A stretch of 64,000 nt of DNA, taken from positions 1 to 64,000 of the forward strand of contig UEIJ01000020.1 of assembly GCA_900470195.1 (NCBI GenBank), read 5' to 3'. The DNA comes from Hyphomicrobiales bacterium (GTDB lineage: Bacteria; Pseudomonadota; Alphaproteobacteria; Rhizobiales; Rhizobiaceae). Each line of letters opens with the position of its first letter. Position 1 is the first letter of the stretch. The notes beneath the pieces were generated by a model that did no database searches, was not told where the DNA came from, and saw nothing but the letters and a program-made list of their open reading frames with translations. This document shows, piece after piece, positions 47,228 to 56,050 of this stretch. Both the position numbers and the translations under genes were made by a program.

Positions 47228-48366
47228 TTTTTCTCTCCCGCCAGCATTTGCAACCGGTCGAGCCAGATGGAAAAGCCCACGCCGGGGATGTTTTCCGAGG
47301 CACCAAGCATGGTCAACAGTCGGTCATAGCGACCGCCACCGACAAGAATGCCGTCCTTTTCGACCCCTGCAGCCCGGATTTCGTAAACGAGGCCAGTATA
47401 ATAATCGAGCGGGCGCCCGAAGGAGGCATCATAAAGAATATCTTTTGTAGGAATGCCCGCATCGGAAATCGCTTCACTGCGTGCTTCAAATTTCTGCAAC
47501 ACCGCAGCAAGATCAAGCGCGTGTTCCGAAGCGAACGCCCGCAGGGTGACGGACGCGGAATCAAGCGAGACGCGCATTTCGAGGAACTGTTTCAGAAGGT
47601 CCAGCGCAGACGCCGGGAAGCGCGTGGCTGCCAGATCTTCTTTTTCGATCAACCGCCGCGCGATCTCGGCAGGAGAACGTCCTGCACCGGGCGAAATGCC
47701 AGCTTCAAGCATTTCGGTTTCCAACATGCGCGCAAGCGCGGCTTCGTCGCCTTCTGCGACAAGAACCGCAAGCGTTTCCGGCAACGGATCGCGTCGCTGC
47801 GCGCCTGTCAACTCGGCGAGCACCTGTTCCATCGAGCCAGCGTCACCAAAAGAGCGCAAAAGCTTCTTGCGCCATCCTTGCGGCAGACCCAGCGCTTTCA
47901 GCATGCCGGCGAAGACCGACTGGTCTCCCAAAACAATCTCAATCGTAGCCTCTGGAGCGACCGCGCGAACACAGGACAGCGCGTCGGCAATGGAGCGGGC
48001 ATCAGAAGCCGCTTCGTCCGAAGCACCCAGGTCCTCTATGCCAGCCTGAAGAAACTCGGCTGCGCCGTCCCGGCGTTGGCGGAACACTTCGCCCAGATAG
48101 GCATAACGTTTGGGCGTTGCAGCGTTGAGCGCGATATGATTGCGGCAAACCGGAATGGTAAATTCCGGCCGCAAGCACAAACTATCGCCGTTCTCGTTCT
48201 CGGTCAGAAAAATACGACGACGCAAATCCTCTCCTGCCATATCCAGAAATGGATCGGCTGGCTGGATCAGCGGAATTTCGACGAGTTCGGCTTCGCGCGC
48301 GTCAAGCGTGGCGCGAAGAGAATTGAGAACACCTGACGAGCGCGACCCAGTCATGGTTTTCGTCAC
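47224..48366 (-). CDS. hisZ: ATP phosphoribosyltransferase regulatory subunit
   Basis: HisZ forms a hetero-octamer with short HisG and confers activity and histidine feedback. The 380-residue protein is a class II HisRS-like catalytic core ([51 protein letters not shown]) without the anticodon-binding domain. Residues needed for histidine activation in HisS are partly replaced, as in other HisZ. The start is GTG 48366, which overlaps the hisS stop (GTGA), or ATG 48354. Between hisS and hisG the genes are fully coupled. Confidence 0.93.
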   Translation of the reverse strand: MTKTMTGSRSSGVLNSLRATLDAREAELVEIPLIQPADPFLDMAGEDLRRRIFLTENENGDSLCLRPEFTIPVCRNHIALNAATPKRYAYLGEVFRQRRDGAAEFLQAGIEDLGASDEAASDARSIADALSCVRAVAPEATIEIVLGDQSVFAGMLKALGLPQGWRKKLLRSFGDAGSMEQVLAELTGAQRRDPLPETLAVLVAEGDEAALARMLETEMLEAGISPGAGRSPAEIARRLIEKEDLAATRFPASALDLLKQFLEMRVSLDSASVTLRAFASEHALDLAAVLQKFEARSEAISDAGIPTKDILYDASFGRPLDYYTGLVYEIRAAGVEKDGILVGGGRYDRLLTMLGASENIPGVGFSIWLDRLQMLAGEKK

Positions 48367-49871
48367 TTCGATTGTTCGGCGCGATCCCGCGCCTGGCTGG
48401 CAAGAATTTCACGGACTGCATCGATCAGCCCGTCTTCCTTGACCGTGATCTGCGCCGGGCGGCTTTCGCGCCAGGTCACGTTATCCTCGATTTCGGCAGA
48501 AAGGCGCTTGCCCTCGACCAGATCCTTGATCTGCACTTCGCCGGCCTCACGCTCCTGCGAGCCCTGAATGATGACGCAGGGAGCCTCGCGACGGTCGGCA
48601 TATTTCATCTGCGCTTTCATACCGGAACCGCCGACATACATTTCAGCACGGATGCCGGCCTGACGCAGGTCGGAAACCATTTTCTGATAGCGGCCAAGGC
48701 TTTCCGTATCCTTGTCCATCACCAGAACCACCACTGGGCCGACGACATCGGATACATCGAGTTTGCCGAGGTTCTTCAAAGCCGTCATCAGACGCGACAC
48801 ACCGATGGAGAAGCCCGTCGCCGGGACCGGTTCACCGCGGAAGCGCGACACGAGGCCGTCATAACGACCGCCACCGCCAACCGAGCCGAACACGACCTTC
48901 TGGCCGTCTTCGTTGGTGACATCAAACAGAAGCTCGGCTTCGAAAACCGGGCCCGTGTAATATTCAAGACCGCGCACGACAGACGGGTCGATTTTCACAC
49001 GGCCGTCGTAGCCACCCGCCGAAAACAGCGCCTGCATGTCGGCGAGTTCGGTCACACCTACTTCGCCCTTGGCGTTGCCTGCAACGACAGCGCGCAGATT
49101 GGCAATCGTATCGGCGCCAGTGGCACCACCGGCGGCGGTGAAAGCCAGCACCTTTTCAATTGCAGCATCGGCAAGTTCAGCACCCTTGGTAAAATCGCCG
49201 CTTTCGTCCAGACGACCCTTGCCGAGCAAAAGGCGCACGCCTTCCGGGCCGAACTTGTCGAGCTTGTCGATGGCACGCAGCACGTTAAGGCGCTTCGCGG
49301 CGTTGCCCTCGCCCTCCAGGCCGATAGCATCCAGCACGCCGTCGAGAACCTTGCGGTTATTGACGCGGATCACGTAATCCCCGCGGCGAATACCGAGGCG
49401 CTCCAGTGTGTCGGCCATCATCATGCACATTTCAGCATCCGCAGAGACGTTCGGCGCGCCGACGGTATCGGCATCGAACTGCATGAACTGCCGGAAACGA
49501 CCCGGTCCCGGCTTTTCATTGCGGAACACCCAACCATTACGATAGCTGCGATAAGGCTTCGGCAGGGACTCGTAGTTTTCGGCAACGAAACGTGCCAGCG
49601 GCGCGGTCAGATCGTAGCGCAGCGACAACCATTGTTCATCGTCATCCTGAAACGAGAACACACCTTCATTGGGACGATCCTGATCCGGCAGGAATTTTCC
49701 AAGCGCATCCGTATATTCCACAAGCGGCGTTTCCACCGGCTCGAAGCCATAGAGGTCGTAAACTTCGCGGATGGTCGCCATCATCTTTTCGGCGGCGCGC
49801 AAATCATCCGGCACCCGATCGACAAACCCGCGCGGCAACCGCGCCTTCATCTTGTCCGCTTTATCGGCCAT
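48363..49871 (-). CDS. hisS: Histidyl-tRNA synthetase
   Basis: Charges tRNA-His. The 502-residue class II enzyme has motif 1, motif 2 ([29 protein letters not shown]), the HisA loop region ([16 protein letters not shown]), motif 3 ([13 protein letters not shown]) and the C-terminal anticodon-binding domain. The alphaproteobacterial enzyme has an insert between motifs 2 and 3 and is longer than E. coli HisS, which fits here. ATG 49871 with GGCGGGAAA upstream is chosen; the frame is open to 49925. It leads the hisS-hisZ-hisG operon. Confidence 0.96.
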   Translation of the reverse strand: MADKADKMKARLPRGFVDRVPDDLRAAEKMMATIREVYDLYGFEPVETPLVEYTDALGKFLPDQDRPNEGVFSFQDDDEQWLSLRYDLTAPLARFVAENYESLPKPYRSYRNGWVFRNEKPGPGRFRQFMQFDADTVGAPNVSADAEMCMMMADTLERLGIRRGDYVIRVNNRKVLDGVLDAIGLEGEGNAAKRLNVLRAIDKLDKFGPEGVRLLLGKGRLDESGDFTKGAELADAAIEKVLAFTAAGGATGADTIANLRAVVAGNAKGEVGVTELADMQALFSAGGYDGRVKIDPSVVRGLEYYTGPVFEAELLFDVTNEDGQKVVFGSVGGGGRYDGLVSRFRGEPVPATGFSIGVSRLMTALKNLGKLDVSDVVGPVVVLVMDKDTESLGRYQKMVSDLRQAGIRAEMYVGGSGMKAQMKYADRREAPCVIIQGSQEREAGEVQIKDLVEGKRLSAEIEDNVTWRESRPAQITVKEDGLIDAVREILASQARDRAEQSK

Positions 49872-49982
49872 TTTTCCCGCCTGATCGCTGATTTGTACAC
49901 ATACGCCGGTGAAAACCGGCATCAATTCTGTTGCCGGTTTCCTAACCGATCAAATCCGTTGCGGCAAGTGCAGGAAGCGCGT

Positions 49983-50600
49983 TCAGCGTGTCGCAATGGC
50001 GACTGCCGCGCCTGCCATCATGCCAGCGCTCGTTCTGTTGGCTATCCGCATCATGCGCGGGCTGCGAAGAAACCGCCGGGCCTGTGCGGCAAGCACCACC
50101 CACGCCGTGTCGACGGCGGCGAGAACGGCAAACATGACCAGCAACAATTCGGCCCAGCCAATCAATGAAACATGAGTGATATCAACTACCGTCGGCAGGA
50201 TGGCGAGGTAGAAAACCATGATCTTCGGATTGCCAAGTGTAATCGCCAGCGCACTAAGGAAAAGCTTTCCAGCCTCCCCCTGACGGGGAATGGCATTCTC
50301 ATCTGCGGCTTCATCTACGGGAGCGATCCACATCTTCCACGAAAGATAGATCAGATAGGCTACGCCCACATATTTTAGGATGAGAAACGCTGTGTGGAAT
50401 GTGTTTGCCAGTGCCGCCAATCCCCACACGGCCAATGAAAGCCAAATTGCATCACCGAGCCAGAGACCGAACATGAACGGAAAGACGCCCTTGTGACCGC
50501 GGTTGATGACACGTGCTACCAGCGCGCCAACATTCGGCCCCGGCGTACCGGCCGCTACAACCAGAATACCGGCAAATGCCATCAATGACACCAGGTCCAT
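49983..50600 (-). CDS. LysE/RhtB-family amino-acid exporter
   Basis: A predicted inner-membrane exporter of amino acids or related compounds with six membrane segments; 205 residues. The N-terminal block ILVVAAGTPGPNVGALVARVINRGHKGVFPFMFGLWLGD carries the TPGPN signature of the family. The substrate is not predictable. ATG 50600 is chosen because GGAG sits 6 nt upstream; ATG 50612 is open but lies in an 18-bp palindrome. The gene follows tag on the same strand, with 49 bp between them. Confidence 0.88.
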   Translation of the reverse strand: MDLVSLMAFAGILVVAAGTPGPNVGALVARVINRGHKGVFPFMFGLWLGDAIWLSLAVWGLAALANTFHTAFLILKYVGVAYLIYLSWKMWIAPVDEAADENAIPRQGEAGKLFLSALAITLGNPKIMVFYLAILPTVVDITHVSLIGWAELLLVMFAVLAAVDTAWVVLAAQARRFLRSPRMMRIANRTSAGMMAGAAVAIATR

Positions 50601-50607
50601 GAACGTC

Positions 50608-50625
50608 TCCATCTTTAAAGATGGA
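50608..50625. promoter_or_regulatory. 18-bp perfect palindrome overlapping the exporter's ribosome-binding site
   Basis: TCCATCTTTAAAGATGGA is perfectly self-complementary and ends at the GGAG ribosome site of the LysE-type gene. It could be an operator for a dimeric regulator or, in RNA, a hairpin that hides the start region. The position is exact; the role is inferred. Confidence 0.5.
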
Positions 50626-50649
50626 TGTTTCTGGCAGAATTGCTGCCGC

Positions 50650-51312
50650 TTAGCAATCGCTACTCAGCCCGGGCCTTTTGAAAGACTGTCGCAGCTTTTC
50701 AATCTTCTCTCGACAGTGGCAACCCTCGATATGGTCATTCACCAGCCCCATCGCCTGCATGAAGGCATAAACCGTCGTTGGCCCGACAAATGACCAGCCA
50801 CGCTTCTTCAGATCTTTGGAAATGCGAATAGATGTCTCGGTCTTCGGATTGGCAATCAGGGTTGGATAATCCACGACAAGAGGGCGATCTTTTACATCCG
50901 GCTCGAAAGACCAGAAATAAGCTGCCAACGAGCCTTTTTCCGCGACCAGTTCAATTGCCCGCTTGGCATTATTGATCGTCGATTCAATCTTGCCCCGGTG
51001 ACGGACAATGCCTTTGTCCGCCAGAAGGCGCTCCACATCCGCCTGCCCGTACCGGGCCACACGATGGAAATCGAAACCATCGAAAGCAGCGCGAAAATTC
51101 TCCCGTTTTCGCAAGATTGTAAGCCACGACAACCCGGACTGGAAACCTTCAAGACAGATTTTCTCAAAAAGCCGAAAATCGCTTGAAACAGGAACACCCC
51201 ATTCATTGTCATGATAGGCGAGATAATCGGGTAACTCGCCCGGCCAGAAGCAACGCGTCATTCCATCAGCACCGACGATCAGACCGGATTTTGCCTTTGC
51301 AACATCGTTCAT
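50650..51312 (-). CDS. tag: DNA-3-methyladenine glycosylase I
   Basis: Removes 3-methyladenine from alkylated DNA. The 220-residue protein has the helix-hairpin-helix glycosylase fold of the Tag family: WP then YHDNEWGVPV (catalytic-region Glu and zinc-ligand His), GFQSGLSWLTILRKRENFRAAF, and the zinc ligands at MTRCFW and GCHCREK near the two ends. ATG 51312 has AGAGGCGGAACA upstream. It is transcribed toward the LysE-type gene and is divergent from the L,D-transpeptidase gene. Confidence 0.94.
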   Translation of the reverse strand: MNDVAKAKSGLIVGADGMTRCFWPGELPDYLAYHDNEWGVPVSSDFRLFEKICLEGFQSGLSWLTILRKRENFRAAFDGFDFHRVARYGQADVERLLADKGIVRHRGKIESTINNAKRAIELVAEKGSLAAYFWSFEPDVKDRPLVVDYPTLIANPKTETSIRISKDLKKRGWSFVGPTTVYAFMQAMGLVNDHIEGCHCREKIEKLRQSFKRPGLSSDC

Positions 51313-51471
51313 TGTTCCGCCTCTCAAGTTTCACTCATAATTAATTATGTCGCGCAACCTGACACTAACCACAACTTTAATTGGAAGGGACGTCGGGCGA
51401 AACACGCGGCCGAAATTTACCTTTACGATTCCATTCCGGCACACAATCCCCGTACGAGCATGAGGGCCGCT

Positions 51472-51494
51472 CTCCTGACACCTGATGTCAGGAG
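51472..51494. promoter_or_regulatory. Inverted repeat CTCCTGACA-N5-TGTCAGGAG upstream of the L,D-transpeptidase
   Basis: A perfect 9-bp inverted repeat with a 5-bp centre lies 55 bp before the transpeptidase ATG. It may be an operator or a leader hairpin. A separate 14-bp palindrome CATAATTAATTATG is at 51336-51349, near the tag promoter. Confidence 0.4.
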
Positions 51495-51549
51495 CTGCAA
51501 CGGGCAACTGCGCCACCAAGGGTTCGGCGCAAAGAGACGGATCTGGATT

Positions 51550-52317
51550 ATGAAACCGCGTCATCTTCTTTTAATCGGATCGCTTGCGGCGATTGCCGTT
51601 TCCATTGTGAGCACCGGCATGGCTTTTGCCAACGACCGCTATGCAACCTTGCCGCCGGTGCGCGTGAGCCCCGATCTTTCTGCCCCATGGGTAGCTCAGT
51701 TGCATGGGCAACCTGCCCGTATCAAGGCCGTGCCGCAATCCCTGCAGCCGGCACCGCGGGTTGACACCAGACAGAAGCAGAGAGCCAATTCGAGCTATCG
51801 CCCGGCTTCATATCAGCGCCCAATGGCAAACCCTGCCACCACCCTGCGAAAGCATCAGATCGACCCGGCTTATCTGCCGCAGATGGTTTCCTATTCAGGA
51901 AAGGAAAAGCCGGGCACGATCGTCATCGATACAGGCAAGCGTTTTCTTTATCTTGTTCAGTCCGACGGTAAAGCCATGCGATATGGGGTCGGTGTCGGCA
52001 AGCAGGGGTTCAGCTGGAAAGGTTCCCAACGCATCAGCCGCAAAGCCGAATGGCCAACCTGGACACCACCGAAGGAAATGATTGCCCGCGAGCGCAAGAA
52101 GGGGCGTATCCTGCCTGCGCGTATGGAGGGCGGCATTAATAATCCTCTGGGCGCGCGCGCGCTTTATCTGGGCTCCACACTCTATCGTATTCACGGAACC
52201 AATCAGCCCTGGACCATCGGCAAGGCGATGTCATCCGGCTGCATCAGGATGCGCAATCAGGACGTGACCGATCTTTATGAGCGCGTCCCCATTGGCGCGA
52301 AAGTCGTCGTCCGTTAA
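51550..52317 (+). CDS. L,D-transpeptidase (YkuD domain)
   Basis: A periplasmic enzyme that makes 3-3 cross-links in peptidoglycan or attaches proteins to it. The 255-residue protein has a signal peptide (HLLLIGSLAAIAVSIVSTGMAFA), a Pro/Gln/Arg-rich linker and a YkuD domain with GTIVIDTGKRFLYLVQ, HGTNQPWTIGK and the catalytic SSGCIRM with Cys231. All expected catalytic elements are present. ATG 51550 is chosen from the signal peptide; the frame is open to 51460. It is followed by a strong terminator. Confidence 0.93.
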   Translation: MKPRHLLLIGSLAAIAVSIVSTGMAFANDRYATLPPVRVSPDLSAPWVAQLHGQPARIKAVPQSLQPAPRVDTRQKQRANSSYRPASYQRPMANPATTLRKHQIDPAYLPQMVSYSGKEKPGTIVIDTGKRFLYLVQSDGKAMRYGVGVGKQGFSWKGSQRISRKAEWPTWTPPKEMIARERKKGRILPARMEGGINNPLGARALYLGSTLYRIHGTNQPWTIGKAMSSGCIRMRNQDVTDLYERVPIGAKVVVR

Positions 52318-52341
52318 TCAGGCCTTCTTTCCTGAGCTGCT

Positions 52342-52371
52342 TACGACCGCCTTTTCTTAAAGGCGGTCGTA
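52342..52371 (+). terminator. Terminator of the L,D-transpeptidase gene
   Basis: A perfect 13-bp stem TACGACCGCCTTT/AAAGGCGGTCGTA with loop TCTT, followed by a T-rich stretch, 24 bp past the stop. Confidence 0.92.
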
Positions 52372-52626
52372 TTGTTTTCACAAATCTGAAAAGATCAAAA
52401 TTTCTGCACAGAAAGAATGATCGCAGACCCGTAAACATGATTGAAAGGGCTTTCCCTTTTCTCGCGAACACCCATATGCTGACCATGGCAAAAGTCCAGA
52501 AAGATATGAAAAGGGCTGCCGCATGGCAGTTTGTGCCGGGGAATGCCCGGCAATGCAGGTCAAATAACATTCCAGCGCATCAGGGGATTAACCTCGCGCT
52601 GAGTGTTTCGAGGGAAAGGATAAATC
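52372..52626 (+). other. Leader region with tandem hairpins before the aldo/keto reductase
   Basis: The 309-bp gap after the transpeptidase holds the terminator at 52342-52371 and then three short hairpins: AAAGGG/CCCTTT (52444-52459), CTGCC/GGCAG with loop GCAT (52516-52529) and GCCGGG/CCCGGC (52535-52551). A small open frame (52437-52646) runs into the next gene and looks non-coding. The hairpins may belong to a structured leader or a small RNA; this is untested. Confidence 0.35.
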
Positions 52627-53457
52627 ATGACCGTACCGATGGTTAAACTGAACGACGGCAATCACATCCCGCAGCTCGGTTACGGTGTCTGGCAAGTGAG
52701 TAATGACGAGGCGGTCGCCGCTGTCAGCGAGGCATTGAAAGCAGGATATCGCCATATCGACACCGCTGCCATTTATGGCAATGAAGAGGGTGTCGGCAAG
52801 GCGATCCAAAGTTCTGGCATCGCACGCGGCGACATTTTCCTCACCACGAAATTATGGAATAGCGAGCAAGGGTATGAATCGACGCTGAAAGCGTTCGACA
52901 CAAGCCTGAAAAAGCTGGGCACGGATTATGTGGATCTCTATCTCATCCATTGGCCGACGCCCTCAAAAGACCTCTTCATGGAAACATGGCGCGCATTTGT
53001 GAAGCTGAAAGAGGAAGGCCGTGCCAAATCAATTGGTGTATCCAATTTCCGCACAGCAGACCTTGAGCGCGTTATCAAGGAAAGCGGCGTCACACCGGTT
53101 CTCAATCAGATTGAACTGCATCCCCAATTCCAGCAGGACGAGTTGCGGCTTTTCCACAGCAAGCACAATATCGCAACAGAGGCATGGAGCCCGCTCGGGC
53201 AGGGTAAGATTCTGGAAGACGCCACGCTGAAGGCCATCGCTGAAAAACATGGCAAGTCGGTCGCGCAAGTCATCCTGCGCTGGCACATTGAGACCGGCAA
53301 CATTGTCATTCCGAAGTCCGTTACGCCTGCCCGCATCAAGGAAAACTTCGATGTTTTCGATTTCCGTCTCAACGGAACCGATCATGATGCGATTACGAAA
53401 CTGGACAAGGCCGATGGCCGGATAGGCCCGAACCCGAGTACATTCTCGGCTGGCTGA
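52627..53457 (+). CDS. Aldo/keto reductase (2,5-diketo-D-gluconate reductase-like)
   Basis: A 276-residue NADPH-dependent aldo/keto reductase of the AKR5/DkgA-type group. The (beta/alpha)8 barrel's catalytic tetrad is visible: Asp and Tyr in YRHIDTAAIYGNEEGVG, Lys in LTTKLWN and His in YLIHWPTP. The cofactor-binding C-terminal blocks IPKSVTPARIKENFDVFDF are present. The substrate could be diketogluconate, methylglyoxal or other aldehydes. GGAAAGGA precedes the ATG; a terminator follows. It appears monocistronic. Confidence 0.92.
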   Translation: MTVPMVKLNDGNHIPQLGYGVWQVSNDEAVAAVSEALKAGYRHIDTAAIYGNEEGVGKAIQSSGIARGDIFLTTKLWNSEQGYESTLKAFDTSLKKLGTDYVDLYLIHWPTPSKDLFMETWRAFVKLKEEGRAKSIGVSNFRTADLERVIKESGVTPVLNQIELHPQFQQDELRLFHSKHNIATEAWSPLGQGKILEDATLKAIAEKHGKSVAQVILRWHIETGNIVIPKSVTPARIKENFDVFDFRLNGTDHDAITKLDKADGRIGPNPSTFSAG

Positions 53458-53469
53458 ACAAAGATTGAA

Positions 53470-53494
53470 AAAGCCGGGCTACTCGCCCGGCTTT
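53470..53494. terminator. Bidirectional terminator between the aldo/keto reductase and glcF
   Basis: A perfect 10-bp stem AAAGCCGGGC/GCCCGGCTTT with loop TACTC lies between the convergent stops; the right strand continues T-rich. Confidence 0.9.
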
Positions 53495-53496
53495 CT

Positions 53497-54804
53497 TCAT
53501 GCAGCGATTTGCGACAATCCTTGCGGTTTCGGTCCACCATAGGCCCAGTCGATCAGCTCTATCGTATGAATGATCGGCAATTTGCTGCCGGTCGCGATCT
53601 GCGTCATGCAGCCGATATTGCCGGTAGCGATCAGATCAGCGCCCGTCGCCTCTATATTCTTCACCTTGCGGTCGCGGAGTTTTGCAGCAATTTCCGGCTG
53701 CATGATGTTGTAAGTACCCGCCGACCCGCAGCACAGATGACCTTCCAGCGGCTCTTTCACCTTGAAGCCGGCCTTTGAGAGCAAGTCCTTCGGTTGCCGC
53801 ACGATTTTCTGTCCATGCTGCATCGAGCAGGCCGAATGGTACGCAACTGTCAGCGCCTGCGGGGCATCCGGTTCGGGCAATTCGATGCTGGCGAGATATT
53901 CAGTAATGTCCTTGGCAAGCGCCGACACCCTGGCGGCCTTATCCTTATAGGAAGGATCAAGGCGAAGCATGTAACCATAGTCCTTAATGGTCGTTCCACA
54001 GCCCGAGGCAGTGACAATAATGGCATCGAGACCGCCAGCTTCGATCTCCCGCGTCCATACATCGACATTGTGCCGTGCCTGGTCAAGCGCCTGTTCCTCG
54101 CGGCCCATATGGTGAACCAGCGAGCCACAGCATCCCTCTCCCTTCGGCGTTACCACTTCGATGCCAAAGCGGGTCAAAAGGCGCGAGGTCGCAGCATTGA
54201 TGCCGGGATTGAGCACCGGTTGTGCACAACCGCCGAGGATCGCCACGCGACCGCGCTTTTCGCCGCTGGCGACGCTGACGGTTTCGACAGACACTGCGGC
54301 TGGCAGGTTTTGCGGCGCGAGATCGAGCATCGCGGCCATGGGTTTCAAGGCGTCGCTCTTGCGCAAAAGCGGCGCAAACGGCTTGCCGAGCTTCGCCAGT
54401 TTCAGCGCCGCACGGAAACGGCCCGGATAGGGAAGAACCTGCGCCAGAATTCCGCGCAAAATGCGGTTCATGAACGGACGCTTGTATGTCTTCTCAATAT
54501 GCGCGCGTGCATGATCGACCAGATGCATGTAGTTGACCCCTGATGGACAGGTCGTCATGCAGGAAAGGCAGGAGAGGCATCGGTCGACATGGCGCACGAT
54601 TTCCTCATCCGCGGGACGGCCATTTTCCAGCATATCCTTGATCAGATAGATGCGCCCACGCGGGCTGTCGAGTTCATTGCCGAGCGTCACATAGGTCGGG
54701 CATGTCGCTGTACAGAAGCCGCAATGCACGCACTTGCGCAGGATTTTTTCGGCTTCATTGACACCGGGATCGCGCAGTTGGTCGGGGCTGAAATGGGTCT
54801 GCAT
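53497..54804 (-). CDS. glcF: Glycolate oxidase iron-sulfur subunit
   Basis: Electron-transfer subunit of the membrane-associated glycolate oxidase, passing electrons from GlcD to the quinone pool. The 435-residue protein has two 4Fe-4S motifs near the N-terminus (CVHCGFCTATCP and CLSCLSCMTTCP) and two C-terminal CCG domains (EGCCGSLVHHMG and HLCCGSAGTYNI) of the heterodisulfide-reductase type. ATG 54804 has GGAGCTTGAAACC upstream and lies 4 bp from the glcE stop. It is the last gene of glcD-glcE-glcF. Confidence 0.95.
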   Translation of the reverse strand: MQTHFSPDQLRDPGVNEAEKILRKCVHCGFCTATCPTYVTLGNELDSPRGRIYLIKDMLENGRPADEEIVRHVDRCLSCLSCMTTCPSGVNYMHLVDHARAHIEKTYKRPFMNRILRGILAQVLPYPGRFRAALKLAKLGKPFAPLLRKSDALKPMAAMLDLAPQNLPAAVSVETVSVASGEKRGRVAILGGCAQPVLNPGINAATSRLLTRFGIEVVTPKGEGCCGSLVHHMGREEQALDQARHNVDVWTREIEAGGLDAIIVTASGCGTTIKDYGYMLRLDPSYKDKAARVSALAKDITEYLASIELPEPDAPQALTVAYHSACSMQHGQKIVRQPKDLLSKAGFKVKEPLEGHLCCGSAGTYNIMQPEIAAKLRDRKVKNIEATGADLIATGNIGCMTQIATGSKLPIIHTIELIDWAYGGPKPQGLSQIAA

Positions 54805-54808
54805 GGTT

Positions 54809-56035
54809 TCAAGCTCCAGCCTGACGGGGATGCATACGCCCCGGATTGAGGATATTTTCTGGATCGAATTGATGCTTCAACCGCTGGGAAAGTGCTGCAA
54901 GTGCTGGCGGTTGCGGCTCGAACACCTCTACATTCGCTCGAATATGTTCCGGCGCGCGCACCAGCGTCGCATGGCCACCGCCGTATTTAGCAACGAGCTT
55001 GCGTAAAGTTTGCGCTTCCGGATCGGCTTCCATCCGCATCCAGATCAACCCGCCCTGCCAATCATAATAGGCATCAACTCCGGCATGACGGCGAAACTCG
55101 TCCACCATTTGCCAACCCTGCATCGGTGCCATCGAAACGCGCCAGACAGCTCGATTGTCCCCTGCACTGGCATAAGGCAGGACATCGCGCACCTCACGCC
55201 AGAGCTGCTGCGACTGCGCTTCATCAAGCACATCAACCGACCCGCCAAGCAACGCCTGCAATTGCCTGCTGCGATGCTCAACCGAAGGTGCAAAGCCCTC
55301 AAGCCGCAACACGGTTGCCGCTTCCCATCCAAACTTGCCGTCCAGAAAGCGGTTGGCAACCGTCGGCGGCAGATGCGCTGCGGAAGCAACTTCCTCGCGC
55401 GAACCCATGGCCATCGCCATGACGCGCGCAGCCTGTTCATCGGTCAGCCCGCGCACGGCAAGCGTAGCGACGGTTTCCGGTTTCGGCAGAACCTTGAACG
55501 TCACTTCCGTGGCAACCCCCAGCGTGCCCCAGGAATTGGCCATGCCCTTGGACAAGTCATAACCCGTCACATTCTTGACGACGCGTCCGCCGGATTTGAA
55601 CAGTTCGCCGCGTCCGGACACGACACGGACGCCGAGCACATGGTCGCGCGCAGCGCCCGCTTTAAGACGGCGTGGACCGGACAGATTGGCGGCGAGCGCT
55701 CCACCGATCGTCCCCCGGCCGCCCTCACCCGACAGCAGCGGACCGTAGTCCATCGGCTCGAAATGAAAGCACTGGTTGTTGTCAGCGAGAAGCTTTTCGA
55801 TCTCGACCATCGGGGTTCCGGCCTTTGCCGAAAGCACCAGTTCGTCCGGCTCGTATAAGGTCACACCAGCAAGCCCAGATACGTCCAGAACATGATCTGC
55901 ATCGACACGATGGCCAATGCCGCGCTTTGAGCCATGGCCGATGATCTCCAGCGGCTTAGAACGGGCCAGGGCTTCCTGCACGGCGTCCAGAACACCCGCT
56001 TCATCATGCGGCTTTAGAATAGTTATATCACTCAT
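54809..56035 (-). CDS. glcE: Glycolate oxidase FAD-binding subunit
   Basis: Second flavin-binding subunit of glycolate oxidase. The 408-residue protein has an FAD-binding type 4 (PCMH) domain: LEIIGHGSKRGIG, then GEGGRGTIGGALAANLSGPRR, and GRVVKNVTGYDLSKGMANSWGTLG, followed by the divergent C-terminal cap ending FDPENILNPGRMH. ATG 56035 (MSDITILKP) is chosen; the frame is open to 56047. It is 15 bp from the glcD stop and 4 bp from the glcF start, so the three genes form one transcript. Confidence 0.94.
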   Translation of the reverse strand: MSDITILKPHDEAGVLDAVQEALARSKPLEIIGHGSKRGIGHRVDADHVLDVSGLAGVTLYEPDELVLSAKAGTPMVEIEKLLADNNQCFHFEPMDYGPLLSGEGGRGTIGGALAANLSGPRRLKAGAARDHVLGVRVVSGRGELFKSGGRVVKNVTGYDLSKGMANSWGTLGVATEVTFKVLPKPETVATLAVRGLTDEQAARVMAMAMGSREEVASAAHLPPTVANRFLDGKFGWEAATVLRLEGFAPSVEHRSRQLQALLGGSVDVLDEAQSQQLWREVRDVLPYASAGDNRAVWRVSMAPMQGWQMVDEFRRHAGVDAYYDWQGGLIWMRMEADPEAQTLRKLVAKYGGGHATLVRAPEHIRANVEVFEPQPPALAALSQRLKHQFDPENILNPGRMHPRQAGA

Positions 56036-56050
56036 AATCCAAACCACAGA

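Noticed and set aside
52437-52646. 69-codon frame upstream of the aldo/keto reductase
   Set aside because: No ribosome site or family, overlaps the next gene's start and lies over the leader hairpins.
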